64,000 bases of DNA from Bacteroidales bacterium (lineage in GTDB: Bacteria; Bacteroidota; Bacteroidia; Bacteroidales; VadinHA17). How positions within the stretch are numbered: the stretch's first letter is position 1; each line of letters begins with the position of its first letter. Positions 18,463 through 27,852 of the stretch are shown piece by piece. The position numbers were made by a program, and so were the translations under genes. The notes beneath the pieces are model-generated. The model was given only the letters and a program-made list of their open reading frames with translations, had not been told where the DNA came from and ran no database searches. Location: positions 1 through 64,000 of the forward strand of contig JALHSP010000034.1 in the NCBI GenBank assembly GCA_022865305.1, given 5' to 3'.

Positions 18463-21129
18463 TTAATGGCCTTTAATAGTTACTTGAACCGATTTAAGAC
18501 CATCTGATTTTGCTGTTATTTTAATTATTCCAGGCATTCCGGCTTTTGCACGAACAATTACAAGTGCAAGACCGTTGAATGCATCTCTCTCTTTGGATTG
18601 AAAAGAGACAAAACTGGTTGGATCACCATTATCAGTAGAAACTATTTCACCCGGTCCGGATACTTCGAACACAATATGATTATTGGCCTGGGGAACAAGT
18701 GTTCCCTTACTATCCAATACGCGGAGAGTAATAAACGATAAATCTTTGCCATCAGAATTAATGGTGTTCCTGTCTGCACTGAGTTCCAGCTGGAAAGCAT
18801 TTCCCGCAGTTCTCATGACATCTGTTGCCCATTTTTTCCCCTTCCTGTATGTGATTACTTTGAGTTCTCCCGGTTCATAAATCACACTATCCCAGCGAAA
18901 CCGATAATCGTATTGATTTTTTTTCTTACGTCCCAGGGATTTATTATTCAGAAATAATTCAGCTTCATCAGCCGATGAATAGACATGCACTGGAGTAATT
19001 TTGCCTGCCCGATCAGGCCAGGTCCAGTGTGGAAGGATATGAGCCATTTTAAAGTCTGGACGCCAACGCGATTGATAAAGATAAAATCTATCCTTCCTGA
19101 ATCCTGCTAAATCAATTATTCCATAATACGAACTCCTGGACGAATTGTATGGAGTTGGTTCTCCGAGGTAATCCCAACCCGTCCACACAAATTCCCCACC
19201 AACATATGGCCACTTGTCCTGGGATTCAAACTCCATGTCAGGAGAAGCACCAAATGCAACATAATTTACATCGTAAGAACTCACTTGTCTATTGGTGGAG
19301 TCAAGACCAAGCCCGGATGTAATACTTTTCCCTTTTCCCGTGCTGACAGGAAAGGTATAAACTCCTCTCGTACTTAATGATGCAGCAGTTTCACTCCCAT
19401 ATATGAAAGTAGTTGGATATTTCTGTCGGAAAACCGGGTATTGCGGGGGTGCGCCACGAACACCGGTGCCCTGGTAATTTAAACCTATTAAATCCACAGC
19501 TGCAGGAAAAGGACTTGCAGCTCTTGCACTATTCATTGCTGTGGTTGTAGGCCGGGTAGGATCCTCTTCGTGAACAATCTCACTTAATGATTTAGCCAAA
19601 TTTGCGCCAGCCTCTCCACGCACCTGCTCCATGGCTTCATTCCCGATGCTCCACATAAAAATACTCGGATGGTTGCGATCACGCCGTATGAAAGCCCTCA
19701 GGTCTTGTTCATACCAATCATTGAACAAAAGGTGATAATCTAATGGCGTCTTACGGGCTTCCCAGATATCAAAAGCTTCATCCATAATGAGAAGCCCAAT
19801 TGAGTCTGCCATGTCCAAAAGTTCCGGAGCAGGTGGATTATGGCTTGTACGAACTGCATTAACACCCATCTCTGCCAATGCCTTCAGTTGGCGTTGCAGG
19901 GCTCGGTGATTAATTGCGGAACCAAGGGAACCAAGATCATGATGCATGCAAACTCCCTGAATCTCAATTTGCTCATTATTAACAAACAGACCTGCTATTG
20001 GATCAAACCGGATCGTGCGTATCCCAAACAGAGTCTGATAACTATCAATTATTTCTCCGCCGATACGAACAGTTGTGACAACCACATATCGGTTTGGTTT
20101 TTGATTTGGTATCGGACCCCATAATCTTGGATTTGCAATGTTTACTGTCTTTGTTGATGTGGATTTACCTCCCGGAGGAATTTGCAATTCCACGGGATCT
20201 GTTTTCACAACAGCGTTACCTGTTTTTCTACCGTAGTTATTCAACATGAAAAACTCCGAACTAAGCGTCGCATTCACCATGCTTTTAGAATCATTGTCAA
20301 CAGTCACACTCAATTCAATTTCCGCATTTGTACCTGAAGATGACCTGGTTTTGACATAAGTTCCCCATTGCCCTATATGAACAGCAGAAGTTTTTACCAA
20401 CCATACATTTCTGTAAATTCCGCCACCGGGGTACCATCGGGAAGAATTTGGAGGATTATCCAGCCGGATTACTAATTGATTCTCGCCTGTTTTAATATAT
20501 GGGGTGAGATTGAGTCTCCATGATGCATATCCGTAGGGCCAGCCACCCACCAATTTTTCATTTAACCAGACTGTGGCATAAGACATTGCCCCATCAACAT
20601 CAAGAAAAATTGATTTTTCCAAATCCTCAGATGAAATCGATATTTTTCTTCTGTACCAGCCAATTCCGGGAGATGGCAAACGCCCCATGCCACCTCCGCC
20701 TTCCCGGATGAATGGTCCTCCAATTGCCCAGTCATGAGGAAGATTTACTAAATCCCACTTTGAGTCGTCAAAGTCCGATTGTACATATGAAACATTTCCA
20801 CCCGGATTTCCTTCTGGCCGAACCGCCTTTTTTGAAGCACTTGTTGTAAAGTCATTTCCCGAGGGTAAGATCCAGGTTTTGATTATATTCTGAGTTTGGG
20901 CGGCTTCAGGTACCGGGCTTAAATCATTAATCCCACTTTGTTTTATGGCAGGACGAAAATCGTAGGACAGATCCATTGCATCAGCCGGATCCCCCTTAGT
21001 AAATCGCCACTCATTATTAATTGAAATTCTTTGTCGCGGAGAAAGTTGAGCTGAGGCAGTAGTTGGTGATAAATAAATTGCAATAATTATCGGGAAGCTT
21101 GTAAAGAATGGTTCTGAAAAACGTTTCAT
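18463..21129 (-). CDS. Glycoside hydrolase family 2 (beta-galactosidase type)
   Basis: 888 residues with a signal peptide ending near TASAQ (28). Domains: GH2 sugar-binding jelly roll (about 35-250; 'LPHDWAIGGPF', 'WYPGGGIYRNVWL'), an Ig-like domain (255-370), the TIM barrel (375-690) with the acid/base in SIGNEAM (Glu498) and the nucleophile in YGSETAAS (Glu580), a DUF4982-type domain, and a C-terminal Big_1-like Ig domain ('NTINSDGKDLSFITLRVLDSKG'). GH2 enzymes of this layout remove terminal beta-galactose or related sugars; the exact substrate cannot be read. It sits between the CE15-like remnant (48 bases upstream) and the beta-helix gene. Confidence 0.93.
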   Translation of the reverse strand: MKRFSEPFFTSFPIIIAIYLSPTTASAQLSPRQRISINNEWRFTKGDPADAMDLSYDFRPAIKQSGINDLSPVPEAAQTQNIIKTWILPSGNDFTTSASKKAVRPEGNPGGNVSYVQSDFDDSKWDLVNLPHDWAIGGPFIREGGGGMGRLPSPGIGWYRRKISISSEDLEKSIFLDVDGAMSYATVWLNEKLVGGWPYGYASWRLNLTPYIKTGENQLVIRLDNPPNSSRWYPGGGIYRNVWLVKTSAVHIGQWGTYVKTRSSSGTNAEIELSVTVDNDSKSMVNATLSSEFFMLNNYGRKTGNAVVKTDPVELQIPPGGKSTSTKTVNIANPRLWGPIPNQKPNRYVVVTTVRIGGEIIDSYQTLFGIRTIRFDPIAGLFVNNEQIEIQGVCMHHDLGSLGSAINHRALQRQLKALAEMGVNAVRTSHNPPAPELLDMADSIGLLIMDEAFDIWEARKTPLDYHLLFNDWYEQDLRAFIRRDRNHPSIFMWSIGNEAMEQVRGEAGANLAKSLSEIVHEEDPTRPTTTAMNSARAASPFPAAVDLIGLNYQGTGVRGAPPQYPVFRQKYPTTFIYGSETAASLSTRGVYTFPVSTGKGKSITSGLGLDSTNRQVSSYDVNYVAFGASPDMEFESQDKWPYVGGEFVWTGWDYLGEPTPYNSSRSSYYGIIDLAGFRKDRFYLYQSRWRPDFKMAHILPHWTWPDRAGKITPVHVYSSADEAELFLNNKSLGRKKKNQYDYRFRWDSVIYEPGELKVITYRKGKKWATDVMRTAGNAFQLELSADRNTINSDGKDLSFITLRVLDSKGTLVPQANNHIVFEVSGPGEIVSTDNGDPTSFVSFQSKERDAFNGLALVIVRAKAGMPGIIKITAKSDGLKSVQVTIKGH

Positions 21130-21177
21130 ACAATCCGTGAATTGTTGTTGAAAATAAACATCGTATTCTAAAGGAGC

Positions 21178-21954
21178 TTATTTGAGTAACTTATTTTTTG
21201 CCCAGGTAACAAAGTGGCTTATGTTTGGCGTATCCGTATGACCTCCATCGTGCTGACGCCATGCTAATTCACCGTTGAGCATATCCACATTGACAGCGGG
21301 AATCATCTCTTTCATATTAATTTCCGGATCACGTGCGAGCAGTTCGCGAAGCGCGGCATTCAGTTTGTTCAGGTCATCCGGATTAGGTTGAACAGGTGCA
21401 GGGAGCACTGAATACCCGAACATCATCAAAACAGGAACGGGAGCCTCTGCATCGGCCGGTGTAACAACGGTCATTTTTATATCAACATTGATCAGGGGGT
21501 AATCTGAATTATCAACATGTCCTACAAGTTGCTTTGCAATAACAGGGAATCTGCCCACAAACTCTCTTTCTTCGATTTCAACCTTCCATGTTACTGGTGG
21601 AATATTTTTTGGCAAGCGTCCGTAAACTTCACGTTCCATATCTTCCACGATTTCCGGGCGCCGCTGATTCCACCACTGTTCGGGAGTGGTGACCTTCTTG
21701 CCATTCTTCAGGGTGAGGACATCAGGGAGCACCGGGTACGGGTTTGCTTTTGATACATTGTAGTTGGCGTGATTAGGAGCAGATTCATTCCCGCTTGGAC
21801 CCGGCCTCAGGGTTTTTATACCAAGCTGGTTCATCATATTTTGATGGTCCTGTTGTGTTGAAAACGTTACCAACTCCGGATACTTTGCCGAGGTAATTTG
21901 AGCAGCAGCATAGCCTGAAAGCAGGATAAATAATGAAAAGAGATAATTGCGCAT
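21178..21954 (-). pseudogene. CE15-like (glucuronoyl esterase-type) hydrolase lacking its catalytic core
   Basis: 258 residues with a signal peptide. The N-terminal part ('LRPGPSGNESAPNHANY', 'NPYPVLPDVLTLKNGKKV', 'WWNQRRPEIVEDMEREVYGR', 'FPVIAKQLVGHVDNS', 'VPVLMMFGY') and the last 35 residues ('LNGELAWRQHDGGHTDTPN', 'FVTWAKNKLLK') match the beginning and end of secreted alpha/beta-hydrolases related to family CE15. The middle of the family, which carries the serine nucleophile (G-x-S-R-x-G-K) and the acidic residue, is absent: the frame passes from 'DPEINMKEMIPA' straight to 'VNVDMLNGELAW'. The reading frame is intact, so this looks like an in-frame deletion of roughly 200 or more residues. 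It keeps the His region but no nucleophile and should be inactive as an esterase. A shortened structural role is possible. Confidence 0.7.
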
Positions 21955-22013
21955 TGGATTAGGTTTTATATTGTGAAGTTACTTATTCTGTTTCAGATGG
22001 AGAAACGGGAAGC

Positions 22014-23411
22014 TTAGTTTTTTGAAGCCAGGGCTCCATTGTTGATCCATAATGTAATTCTGCCCATACGGTCATAAGGCGTGAATGTGTGCATGCCGCA
22101 AGTTACGACATCTATCAGGCCATCATTATTGAAATCACCGGGCTCACAGCAAAGCAGATGGGTGGGATTATTAGTGATCTCATGTTTGACGAACTGATTG
22201 TTGTTGATATTCTCTAACCATATCATACTGTACGACTCAGGTCTATCCCATAAATTCCAGGTACTGACTGCGAAAAAATCTATATCATTATCATTATCAA
22301 TGTCAGCAGGTCTCATGTAGGTTGCACCTGTAAAATAACAGAGTCTGCGGAATTCAAAAATCAGGTTACCCTTATTCTCAAGAACATTTACCCCGTGCCA
22401 GGGGCGACCCTGTGGCGGAATATAATCAAAAGCATCGCCATTGGTATAGAGTATATCCTGGTCACCATCTTTGTCAAAATCACAGGTTGAAAGCATGCTC
22501 GAACCAAAATCCTGGTTGCTTGATCCCCATAACAGCTTGGATTGGAAGTTCCCTTTTCCATCATTTATATAGCAGTAAATTTCTTCCCATTCCTGGCTTA
22601 CAATTGAAATGATATCCAGATCGTCATCTTTATCAATATCAAGAATTTCAACATTGATGGGACCAGAGAGATTTTGTAAAATATGGCTTTTAAAATTCCA
22701 TTTACCAAGGTTTTCAATCCAGCGTGTTTCACCATCATCATAGCCAAATTGCGCAATAGCAAGATCCATGTCTCCATCTCCATCCAGATCTCCCGCCCTT
22801 ACGTCCGAGACACGTGCAATCTTTTCAACAATAACGTGTTTAGTGAATTCATAAAGTCCATTATTCTCCAGGATCACTACGGACCCTATTTTATCGTTAT
22901 TCGGGAAAAGCATACCTAATACTGCAACCAGAAGGTCCTTGTCACCGTCATGGTCAAAATCGATAGCCTGAACATGTGCGGGGGCAATTAAGTTGCTGGC
23001 AACAACTCTTTCAGTATAGGTTCCGGCAGGATATTGCCTGATCCAGGAAACAAAATTATTTTTAGCGTCGCAGGCTATTACATCCAGAAGGTTATCATTA
23101 TCAAGATCCACAGCCAGAATATTCGAAATAAGAGGAGGTTCTGTAAAATCCTGGCCAATTTGAGAAGGGACGAGAAAATCAATCTTCTCGCCAGTAGAGC
23201 CGGCCGCAATAAGACCAGAATCATCTTCACTTTGCCCCAACCTGTTAGTTAAACGGTTTATTACTTCTCTCCGGCTTAATCCGCTTCGCTTTGCCTGGTA
23301 GTTTAGAAATAACAACGGAATTCCAATAATTATAACAAGTATGATTGTAATAAGAATGCAGTTCTTTGTTTTTTTATTCCGTTTTGAAAATTCTGGTTTT
23401 TTTTCTGCCAT
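22014..23411 (-). CDS. Membrane-anchored FG-GAP/VCBS seven-repeat propeller protein
   Basis: 465 residues. A charged N-terminus is followed by one transmembrane helix (about 18-37), giving a type II anchor with the rest outside. The body has seven calcium-binding loops of the pattern D-x-D-x-D-x-x-D: DLDNDNLLD (102-110), DFDHDGDKD, DLDGDGDMD, DIDKDDDLD, DFDKDGDQD, DIDNDNDID, DFNNDGLID. Their even spacing implies a complete seven-bladed integrin-like propeller. Such proteins bind ligands or partners and no enzyme residues are seen. It is first in the minus-strand run that continues with the CE15-like, GH2 and beta-helix genes, and is divergent from the cupredoxin-polyferredoxin gene. Confidence 0.8.
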   Translation of the reverse strand: MAEKKPEFSKRNKKTKNCILITIILVIIIGIPLLFLNYQAKRSGLSRREVINRLTNRLGQSEDDSGLIAAGSTGEKIDFLVPSQIGQDFTEPPLISNILAVDLDNDNLLDVIACDAKNNFVSWIRQYPAGTYTERVVASNLIAPAHVQAIDFDHDGDKDLLVAVLGMLFPNNDKIGSVVILENNGLYEFTKHVIVEKIARVSDVRAGDLDGDGDMDLAIAQFGYDDGETRWIENLGKWNFKSHILQNLSGPINVEILDIDKDDDLDIISIVSQEWEEIYCYINDGKGNFQSKLLWGSSNQDFGSSMLSTCDFDKDGDQDILYTNGDAFDYIPPQGRPWHGVNVLENKGNLIFEFRRLCYFTGATYMRPADIDNDNDIDFFAVSTWNLWDRPESYSMIWLENINNNQFVKHEITNNPTHLLCCEPGDFNNDGLIDVVTCGMHTFTPYDRMGRITLWINNGALASKN

Positions 23412-23578
23412 TTTATTTTTTATTTCTCTTTTACCCTTGCTAAAATTTTATTCCTTAAATTAAATATAACTTATTCAGGGTAAACAGTTACTCTATTTGT
23501 TATTATTGCAGCGAAAATTAACAAAATATATTATTACCGTATCTTTTTATATATTTAATACTGATTTACTCCATTCCT

Positions 23579-25516
23579 GTGAATAAATTCCATATATCAA
23601 GAATTTACTATCTGGTAATATTTATTTTCGGTTTGATTCCTGCCATGGTATTCCAGTTTTTTACTAAAGATCCTGGCAACAAGTATATCCATATCAGGAA
23701 CTTTCGTTATGGTAAAGACCCATCGGTCATCAGATGTAACAGGGGCGATACTCTTCATCTTACCTTTTCCACTGAAGATACCGGGCATTCATTTTACCTT
23801 GAGGAATTTGATATCGACGCAAAGATAAGTCCGGCCCGCGATATGGTTGATGTCTTCAAGACAAGCGATCCAACACAGGATTCTTATCAGGCACGGGAAC
23901 TCGTTTTTATTGCAAAACATCCCGGAATATTGAATTACCTGGTCTCAAAAAGCAATTACAGGTGTCATGTATGGTGCGGACCTATGCATGCTTTCGAATC
24001 AGGAAAGCTTGTGATAATGCCAAATACCCTTTTAATATTCAGTCTTGGTTGCATTGCTGGCATACTCTTTCTATGGATTACAGGCATTTTCACTAACAGG
24101 GTCAGCGGAAGGGATAATAATTCTGGTTACAATGATATCCTTAAAAAAGAAGGTATAATAAAAAAATTACTCATATCCAGATGGCCACAGATTATACTTA
24201 CAATTGTTGCCATGATAATGATATACATTGTGATCCTTACATCCCTGCTGGGAACTAAAATGTCGGGGCGTAACCTGGGGGTTCTTTTAATGTGGGCTGT
24301 CTGGCTTTTCCTGCTTGTTGCGATCCTTACTCCTTTTTTTGGCAGAATATGGTGTACTATATGCCCACTCCCATTTTTTGGTGATCTGATCCAGCGGAGA
24401 TCATTCTTCAATCCCTCAGCTGGTAAAACCAATGGGTATAATAACCGCTTTTATGGATTTTCCCTGAAATGGCCTTCAGGATTACAGAACAACTGGATCA
24501 AAATGTTTTTCTTCCTGATACTTGCCACTTTTTCTACAACCATGGTTGCTAATCCAAGGGTTTCAGGTTTTGCTGTGATTATGTTAATTCTTGTACCGAC
24601 TATCATGGCGATTTTCTGGGAATTAAGAGCATTCTGCCGGTATGTATGTCCTGTAAGTGTGTTCGTAGGGCCATTTTCAAGGATGAGTATGCTGGCACTC
24701 CGCAACAGGTCCCAACAGGTTTGCGATAATTGTAAGGCCAGCTATTGTAAACAAGGTAACGTAAAAGGATGGGCATGCCCATACAGCCTTAATACCGGTG
24801 AAATAAAGGAGAATACAGATTGCGGAATGTGTTTTGAGTGTTTAAGAAGTTGTACCTATAATAATGTCACTCTGTACAGAAGATCTTTTGCTTCAGAGCT
24901 TGGAAACCGTAATTATGGTGAAGCCTGGGAGGCGATAGTTGTTTTTACACTTGCTATAATCTATTGTATATTGTATGAGGGTCACTGGCCTGTAATTCGT
25001 GATTTTGTAAATATCCTTGACAAAAAAAACTGGGATCTGTTCGGTATTTATGCATTGGTTATCTGGACGTTATCACTGGTTATTGTTCCCGGGATAGTTT
25101 ATTTCCTGTCATTTTCAGCTGTCAGATTATCAGGAATCAAGCTTAGTGTAAGGGAAGTTTTCCTTGCCTCTTCCGGAAGTCTTCTCCCAATTGGTCTTAT
25201 GCTGTGGATAGCATTTGTTATCCCGATGCTGTTTGTCAATGTAACCTTTATCATTCAGTCGATTTCAGACCCTTTCGGATGGGGCTGGGATTTCCTGGGT
25301 ACTGCAAATATCCCATGGCACCAATTTGTCCCCAGACTGATTCCATGGCTACAGGCATTATTGGTGCTTTCCGGACTCATCCTGAGTCTTAGAAATCTGA
25401 ATAATACATGGCTACATGAAAAACTTGCTTCAAAGCATCTGTTCACTATCACATTACCCATTGCAATTTTTATAACTTTAACCTCCGTATTAATGATCTT
25501 TTTTTTCACCAACTAG
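23579..25516 (+). CDS. CuA-like cupredoxin fused to a NapH/NosR-type 4Fe-4S membrane protein
   Basis: 645 residues from a GTG start at 23579. One N-terminal helix (about 9-27) is followed by a periplasmic cupredoxin domain (about 35-150) with His70 in TGHSF and the binuclear-copper signature C129-x3-C133-x3-H137 in CHVWCGPMH. The usual Met ligand three residues after the His is Glu140 here. Then come several membrane helices with two Cys pairs ending in CP (WCTICP at 259-263; FCRYVCP at 353-358) and two cytoplasmic [4Fe-4S] sites (C382, C385, C390, C400; C415, C418, C421, C425), as in NapH/NosR/CcoG-type electron-transfer proteins. It probably moves electrons between the quinone pool or cytoplasm and a periplasmic acceptor. 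No nitrous oxide reductase gene is nearby. Confidence 0.82.
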   Translation: MNKFHISRIYYLVIFIFGLIPAMVFQFFTKDPGNKYIHIRNFRYGKDPSVIRCNRGDTLHLTFSTEDTGHSFYLEEFDIDAKISPARDMVDVFKTSDPTQDSYQARELVFIAKHPGILNYLVSKSNYRCHVWCGPMHAFESGKLVIMPNTLLIFSLGCIAGILFLWITGIFTNRVSGRDNNSGYNDILKKEGIIKKLLISRWPQIILTIVAMIMIYIVILTSLLGTKMSGRNLGVLLMWAVWLFLLVAILTPFFGRIWCTICPLPFFGDLIQRRSFFNPSAGKTNGYNNRFYGFSLKWPSGLQNNWIKMFFFLILATFSTTMVANPRVSGFAVIMLILVPTIMAIFWELRAFCRYVCPVSVFVGPFSRMSMLALRNRSQQVCDNCKASYCKQGNVKGWACPYSLNTGEIKENTDCGMCFECLRSCTYNNVTLYRRSFASELGNRNYGEAWEAIVVFTLAIIYCILYEGHWPVIRDFVNILDKKNWDLFGIYALVIWTLSLVIVPGIVYFLSFSAVRLSGIKLSVREVFLASSGSLLPIGLMLWIAFVIPMLFVNVTFIIQSISDPFGWGWDFLGTANIPWHQFVPRLIPWLQALLVLSGLILSLRNLNNTWLHEKLASKHLFTITLPIAIFITLTSVLMIFFFTN

Positions 25517-25539
25517 CAATACAGCGATAGTACCATAAT

Positions 25540-27351
25540 ATGTTATTCCCCTATCTTTCCCGATTTATTAAGAAAAATAGTAAAATACTGTTTGTTTCAG
25601 TAGCAGTGATCTTTTTCCTGATCTTGCTGGATCTTGTCTTTGCATTTCCATATAGAAAAAGAATTCCTGATCTGCCTGATACAGAGAATATCACAGATAT
25701 GTTAAAGGATCAGATAAAATCAGCTTCACGAAAGGCTCATTTTTATCCTTCAGCCCACAATCTTGGAATACTTGGAATGATTTATCATTCAAGTGCTTAT
25801 TACGATAAGGCGGCTGAGTGTTATAGTCTCGCTTTCAAAAAGAACAGTTCAAAATGGATATGGAGTTACTACCTTGGGTATCTGGACAAAGAAATGGGAG
25901 AATCAGAAAAAGCTATTGCAAATTTCAGCGCCGTTGTTAAAACGAATCCAAGTGCATTCCATGCATGGTATTATCTGGGTGAAATATATCAGGATCTGGG
26001 ACAAAACGTCAAAGCTGAAGATGCTCTTAACAGGATCCGTTCCCTGAAAGAAAAAAAGATTCCGGCGAACCTGATATTCAGGATTGATCATTTTCCCCTG
26101 GGTACCTATGCTTCATACCTGCTTGCAAAATTACATATATCAACCAGCGACAATGAATACGCGGAAGATATGCTTAAAGGGATAATAATATACTTACCCG
26201 ACTTTGGACCAGCTTATCGGCTGCTTGGTAATATTTATCAGACAAGGGGTGATTCAGTTTCAGCTAAAAAATATATCCGTCAGGCAAATGATAATATATA
26301 TTCCACAGCTCCTGCAGATACTCTGTTTGACATGATTGCGCTCAGATCAAGGTCTGAACTGTTTATCCTGAAGCAGATTGATGAGGCCGATTATAACTAT
26401 TATTATGATTGGGCACTGACACTTTCAGACCATGCCCTTAACTATCTGCCTGACAATAAATATCTGATATCCAAAACTGTTAAGCTTTTACTCAAAACAG
26501 GTGCAGGCGCCACTGCCCTTTCCTTCCTGGACAGGCACCTGGATAGTTATAAAGACGATTTTGCCGGGCTTAAGCAAGTTGCTGATATGTTATATGAAAA
26601 TAAATTTTATACTCAATCCGGAACTTATTACAGCCGTGCTTTGGAGCTACAGCCTGAAAACACCGAAATACAAGCGAACCTGATATTCGGACTGCTGAAT
26701 GAAGGTAAAGAACAACAAGCCTTATCTTTATTGGACGGATACCTCAAAAATTATGGAAATAGCCCGGGTGTTTTTGCAAATGCCGTTTACATAATGCTTT
26801 TATTGAAAAAAGAAGATAAAGCTGAATACTACCTTGAAAAATTGAGAAAACTATCGCCCACAGACACAAAAACATTTTTATTATCTGGTTATATTGCTCA
26901 ACAAAAAGGTGATATAAATAAAGCCCGGGAATTGTTTGAAAAATCTTTTAATAATACTAAAAAAGAATTATTGGCTGCACAATCTTTGGGTGATATCCTG
27001 ATAAGGCAAAAAAAATGGGGAAAGTCAATAGATCATTTTAAACAGGCACTGGAATATTTTCCAAACGAGCCATATATCATTGAAAAACTTGGATCTCTGC
27101 TTATTATGTGTCCTGATAGCACCTTGAGAGATTACCATGAGGGAGCGGAATACCTCGCAAGGTTATTAATTCACAGAACCTGTCCTCCAGAAACAAAGAT
27201 ATATGCAGGAAGAAGCCTGGCACATGCCTACTACGATCTTGGTGATAAAACCAAGGCAACTTTTTATGCAGGTTATACTATAAACCTTGCACGGAACTAT
27301 AATTTCCCGGAGGAAATCATTAACGAGTTGCAGGCTTTATCAAATCATTGA
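25540..27351 (+). CDS. Membrane-anchored TPR-repeat protein
   Basis: 603 residues. One N-terminal transmembrane helix (about 15-35) is followed by an array of TPR units covering nearly the whole chain (e.g. 'AAECYSLAFKKNSSKWIWSY', 'AIANFSAVVKTNPSAFHAWYYLG', 'AKKYIRQANDN', 'SGTYYSRALELQPENTEIQANL', 'ARELFEKSFNNTK', 'SIDHFKQALEYFPNEPYII'). It starts 23 bases after the cupredoxin-polyferredoxin stop and is surely in the same operon. It probably acts as an assembly or scaffolding factor for that redox protein at the periplasmic face. No enzyme motif is visible. Confidence 0.85.
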   Translation: MLFPYLSRFIKKNSKILFVSVAVIFFLILLDLVFAFPYRKRIPDLPDTENITDMLKDQIKSASRKAHFYPSAHNLGILGMIYHSSAYYDKAAECYSLAFKKNSSKWIWSYYLGYLDKEMGESEKAIANFSAVVKTNPSAFHAWYYLGEIYQDLGQNVKAEDALNRIRSLKEKKIPANLIFRIDHFPLGTYASYLLAKLHISTSDNEYAEDMLKGIIIYLPDFGPAYRLLGNIYQTRGDSVSAKKYIRQANDNIYSTAPADTLFDMIALRSRSELFILKQIDEADYNYYYDWALTLSDHALNYLPDNKYLISKTVKLLLKTGAGATALSFLDRHLDSYKDDFAGLKQVADMLYENKFYTQSGTYYSRALELQPENTEIQANLIFGLLNEGKEQQALSLLDGYLKNYGNSPGVFANAVYIMLLLKKEDKAEYYLEKLRKLSPTDTKTFLLSGYIAQQKGDINKARELFEKSFNNTKKELLAAQSLGDILIRQKKWGKSIDHFKQALEYFPNEPYIIEKLGSLLIMCPDSTLRDYHEGAEYLARLLIHRTCPPETKIYAGRSLAHAYYDLGDKTKATFYAGYTINLARNYNFPEEIINELQALSNH

Positions 27352-27375
27352 ATTAGAAGTTATAATTATATTTAT

Positions 27376-27395
27376 CAACGTATTATAATACGTTG
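27376..27395 (+). terminator. 20-bp perfect palindrome after the TPR gene
   Basis: CAACGTATTA/TAATACGTTG lies 25 bases after the stop. It has no clear T-run, so this may be a processing hairpin rather than a true terminator. A second hairpin, AACCG-GTTGCG-CGGTT within about 27453-27480, is followed by TATTTTT and is the better terminator for this operon. Confidence 0.45.
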
Positions 27396-27480
27396 AAAAT
27401 ACTCTGCCGGGGTTCATCACTTTGCTTGTAACCCCTGGACTTTCCGTGGCAACAAAAAAACCGGTTGCGCGGTTATTTTT

Positions 27481-27498
27481 GTTGCTCCGTCAGGGCTC
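27481..27498 (-). repeat. 18-base direct repeat of the tRNA-Gln 3' end
   Basis: The 18 bases GTTGCTCCGTCAGGGCTC occur here and again at 27591-27608, where they form the acceptor and T-arm end of tRNA-Gln. The second copy lies 110 bases further along in the transcript direction. Between the copies are two hairpin-forming stretches, including TGCCGG/CCGGCA (27566-27585). This has the look of an att-type duplication or a decayed second tRNA. Confidence 0.7.
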
Positions 27499-27591
27499 CC
27501 CTCTAACTCTCACGTTGTTCGAGTTATCGGGGCAGGCTTCTCGCCCTGACGTCGCAAAATAACTCTGCCGGCTAAAGAACCGGCATCAGTG

Positions 27592-27664
27592 TTGCTCCGT
27601 CAGGGCTCGAACCTGAACTTTTCTGATCCAGAGTCAGATGTGTTGCCAATTACACCACGGAGCA
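27592..27664 (-). tRNA. tRNA-Gln (anticodon CUG)
   Basis: The 73-base minus-strand sequence folds as a cloverleaf: acceptor TGCTCCG/CGGAGCA, anticodon stem TCTGA/TCAGA around the loop CTCTGGA (anticodon CTG, reading CAG), and T loop GGTTCGAGCC. The first pair is U-A, as usual for tRNA-Gln. CCA is not encoded (ACAC follows the acceptor stem). glnS lies less than 2 kb upstream on the same strand. Confidence 0.9.
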
Positions 27665-27676
27665 ATTTGGAGGCTG

Positions 27677-27707
27677 CAAATATAAATTAAATCCTGAAAA
27701 ATCACAA
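27677..27707 (-). promoter_or_regulatory. Promoter of tRNA-Gln
   Basis: Reading the minus strand, TTGT (27707-27704), a 19-base spacer and TATATTTG (27684-27677) match the Bacteroidetes sigma factor consensus. The -7 box ends 13 bases before the tRNA 5' end. Confidence 0.6.
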
Positions 27708-27795
27708 GAGGAGATTGCTTGTTGCTGGTTTGATCTTTTATTAATTCAAGACACCAACCTGCAACTGTAAAAATATATGCTACAGCTTTAAAAAA

Positions 27796-27823
27796 GCAGG
27801 GGCGTTGCATGCAACGCCCCTGC
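27796..27823 (-). terminator. 28-bp perfect palindrome, terminator of the DNRLRE lipoprotein gene
   Basis: Two 14-base arms (GCAGGGGCGTTGCA and its complement) with no loop, followed on the minus strand by six T. It lies 30 bases after the stop at 27853. It is a strong intrinsic terminator. Confidence 0.85.
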
Positions 27824-27852
27824 CAAAATTCTGATAAAATATGGTTGAATAT

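Noticed and set aside
23579-25516. nosZ/nosR nitrous-oxide locus
   Set aside because: The CuA-like and NapH-like parts are present but there is no CuZ domain, nosD, nosF or nosY nearby, and the Met ligand is missing.
27352-27600. Repeated hairpins as a CRISPR array
   Set aside because: Only two copies of an 18-base unit, no regular spacers; the unit is the tRNA 3' end.
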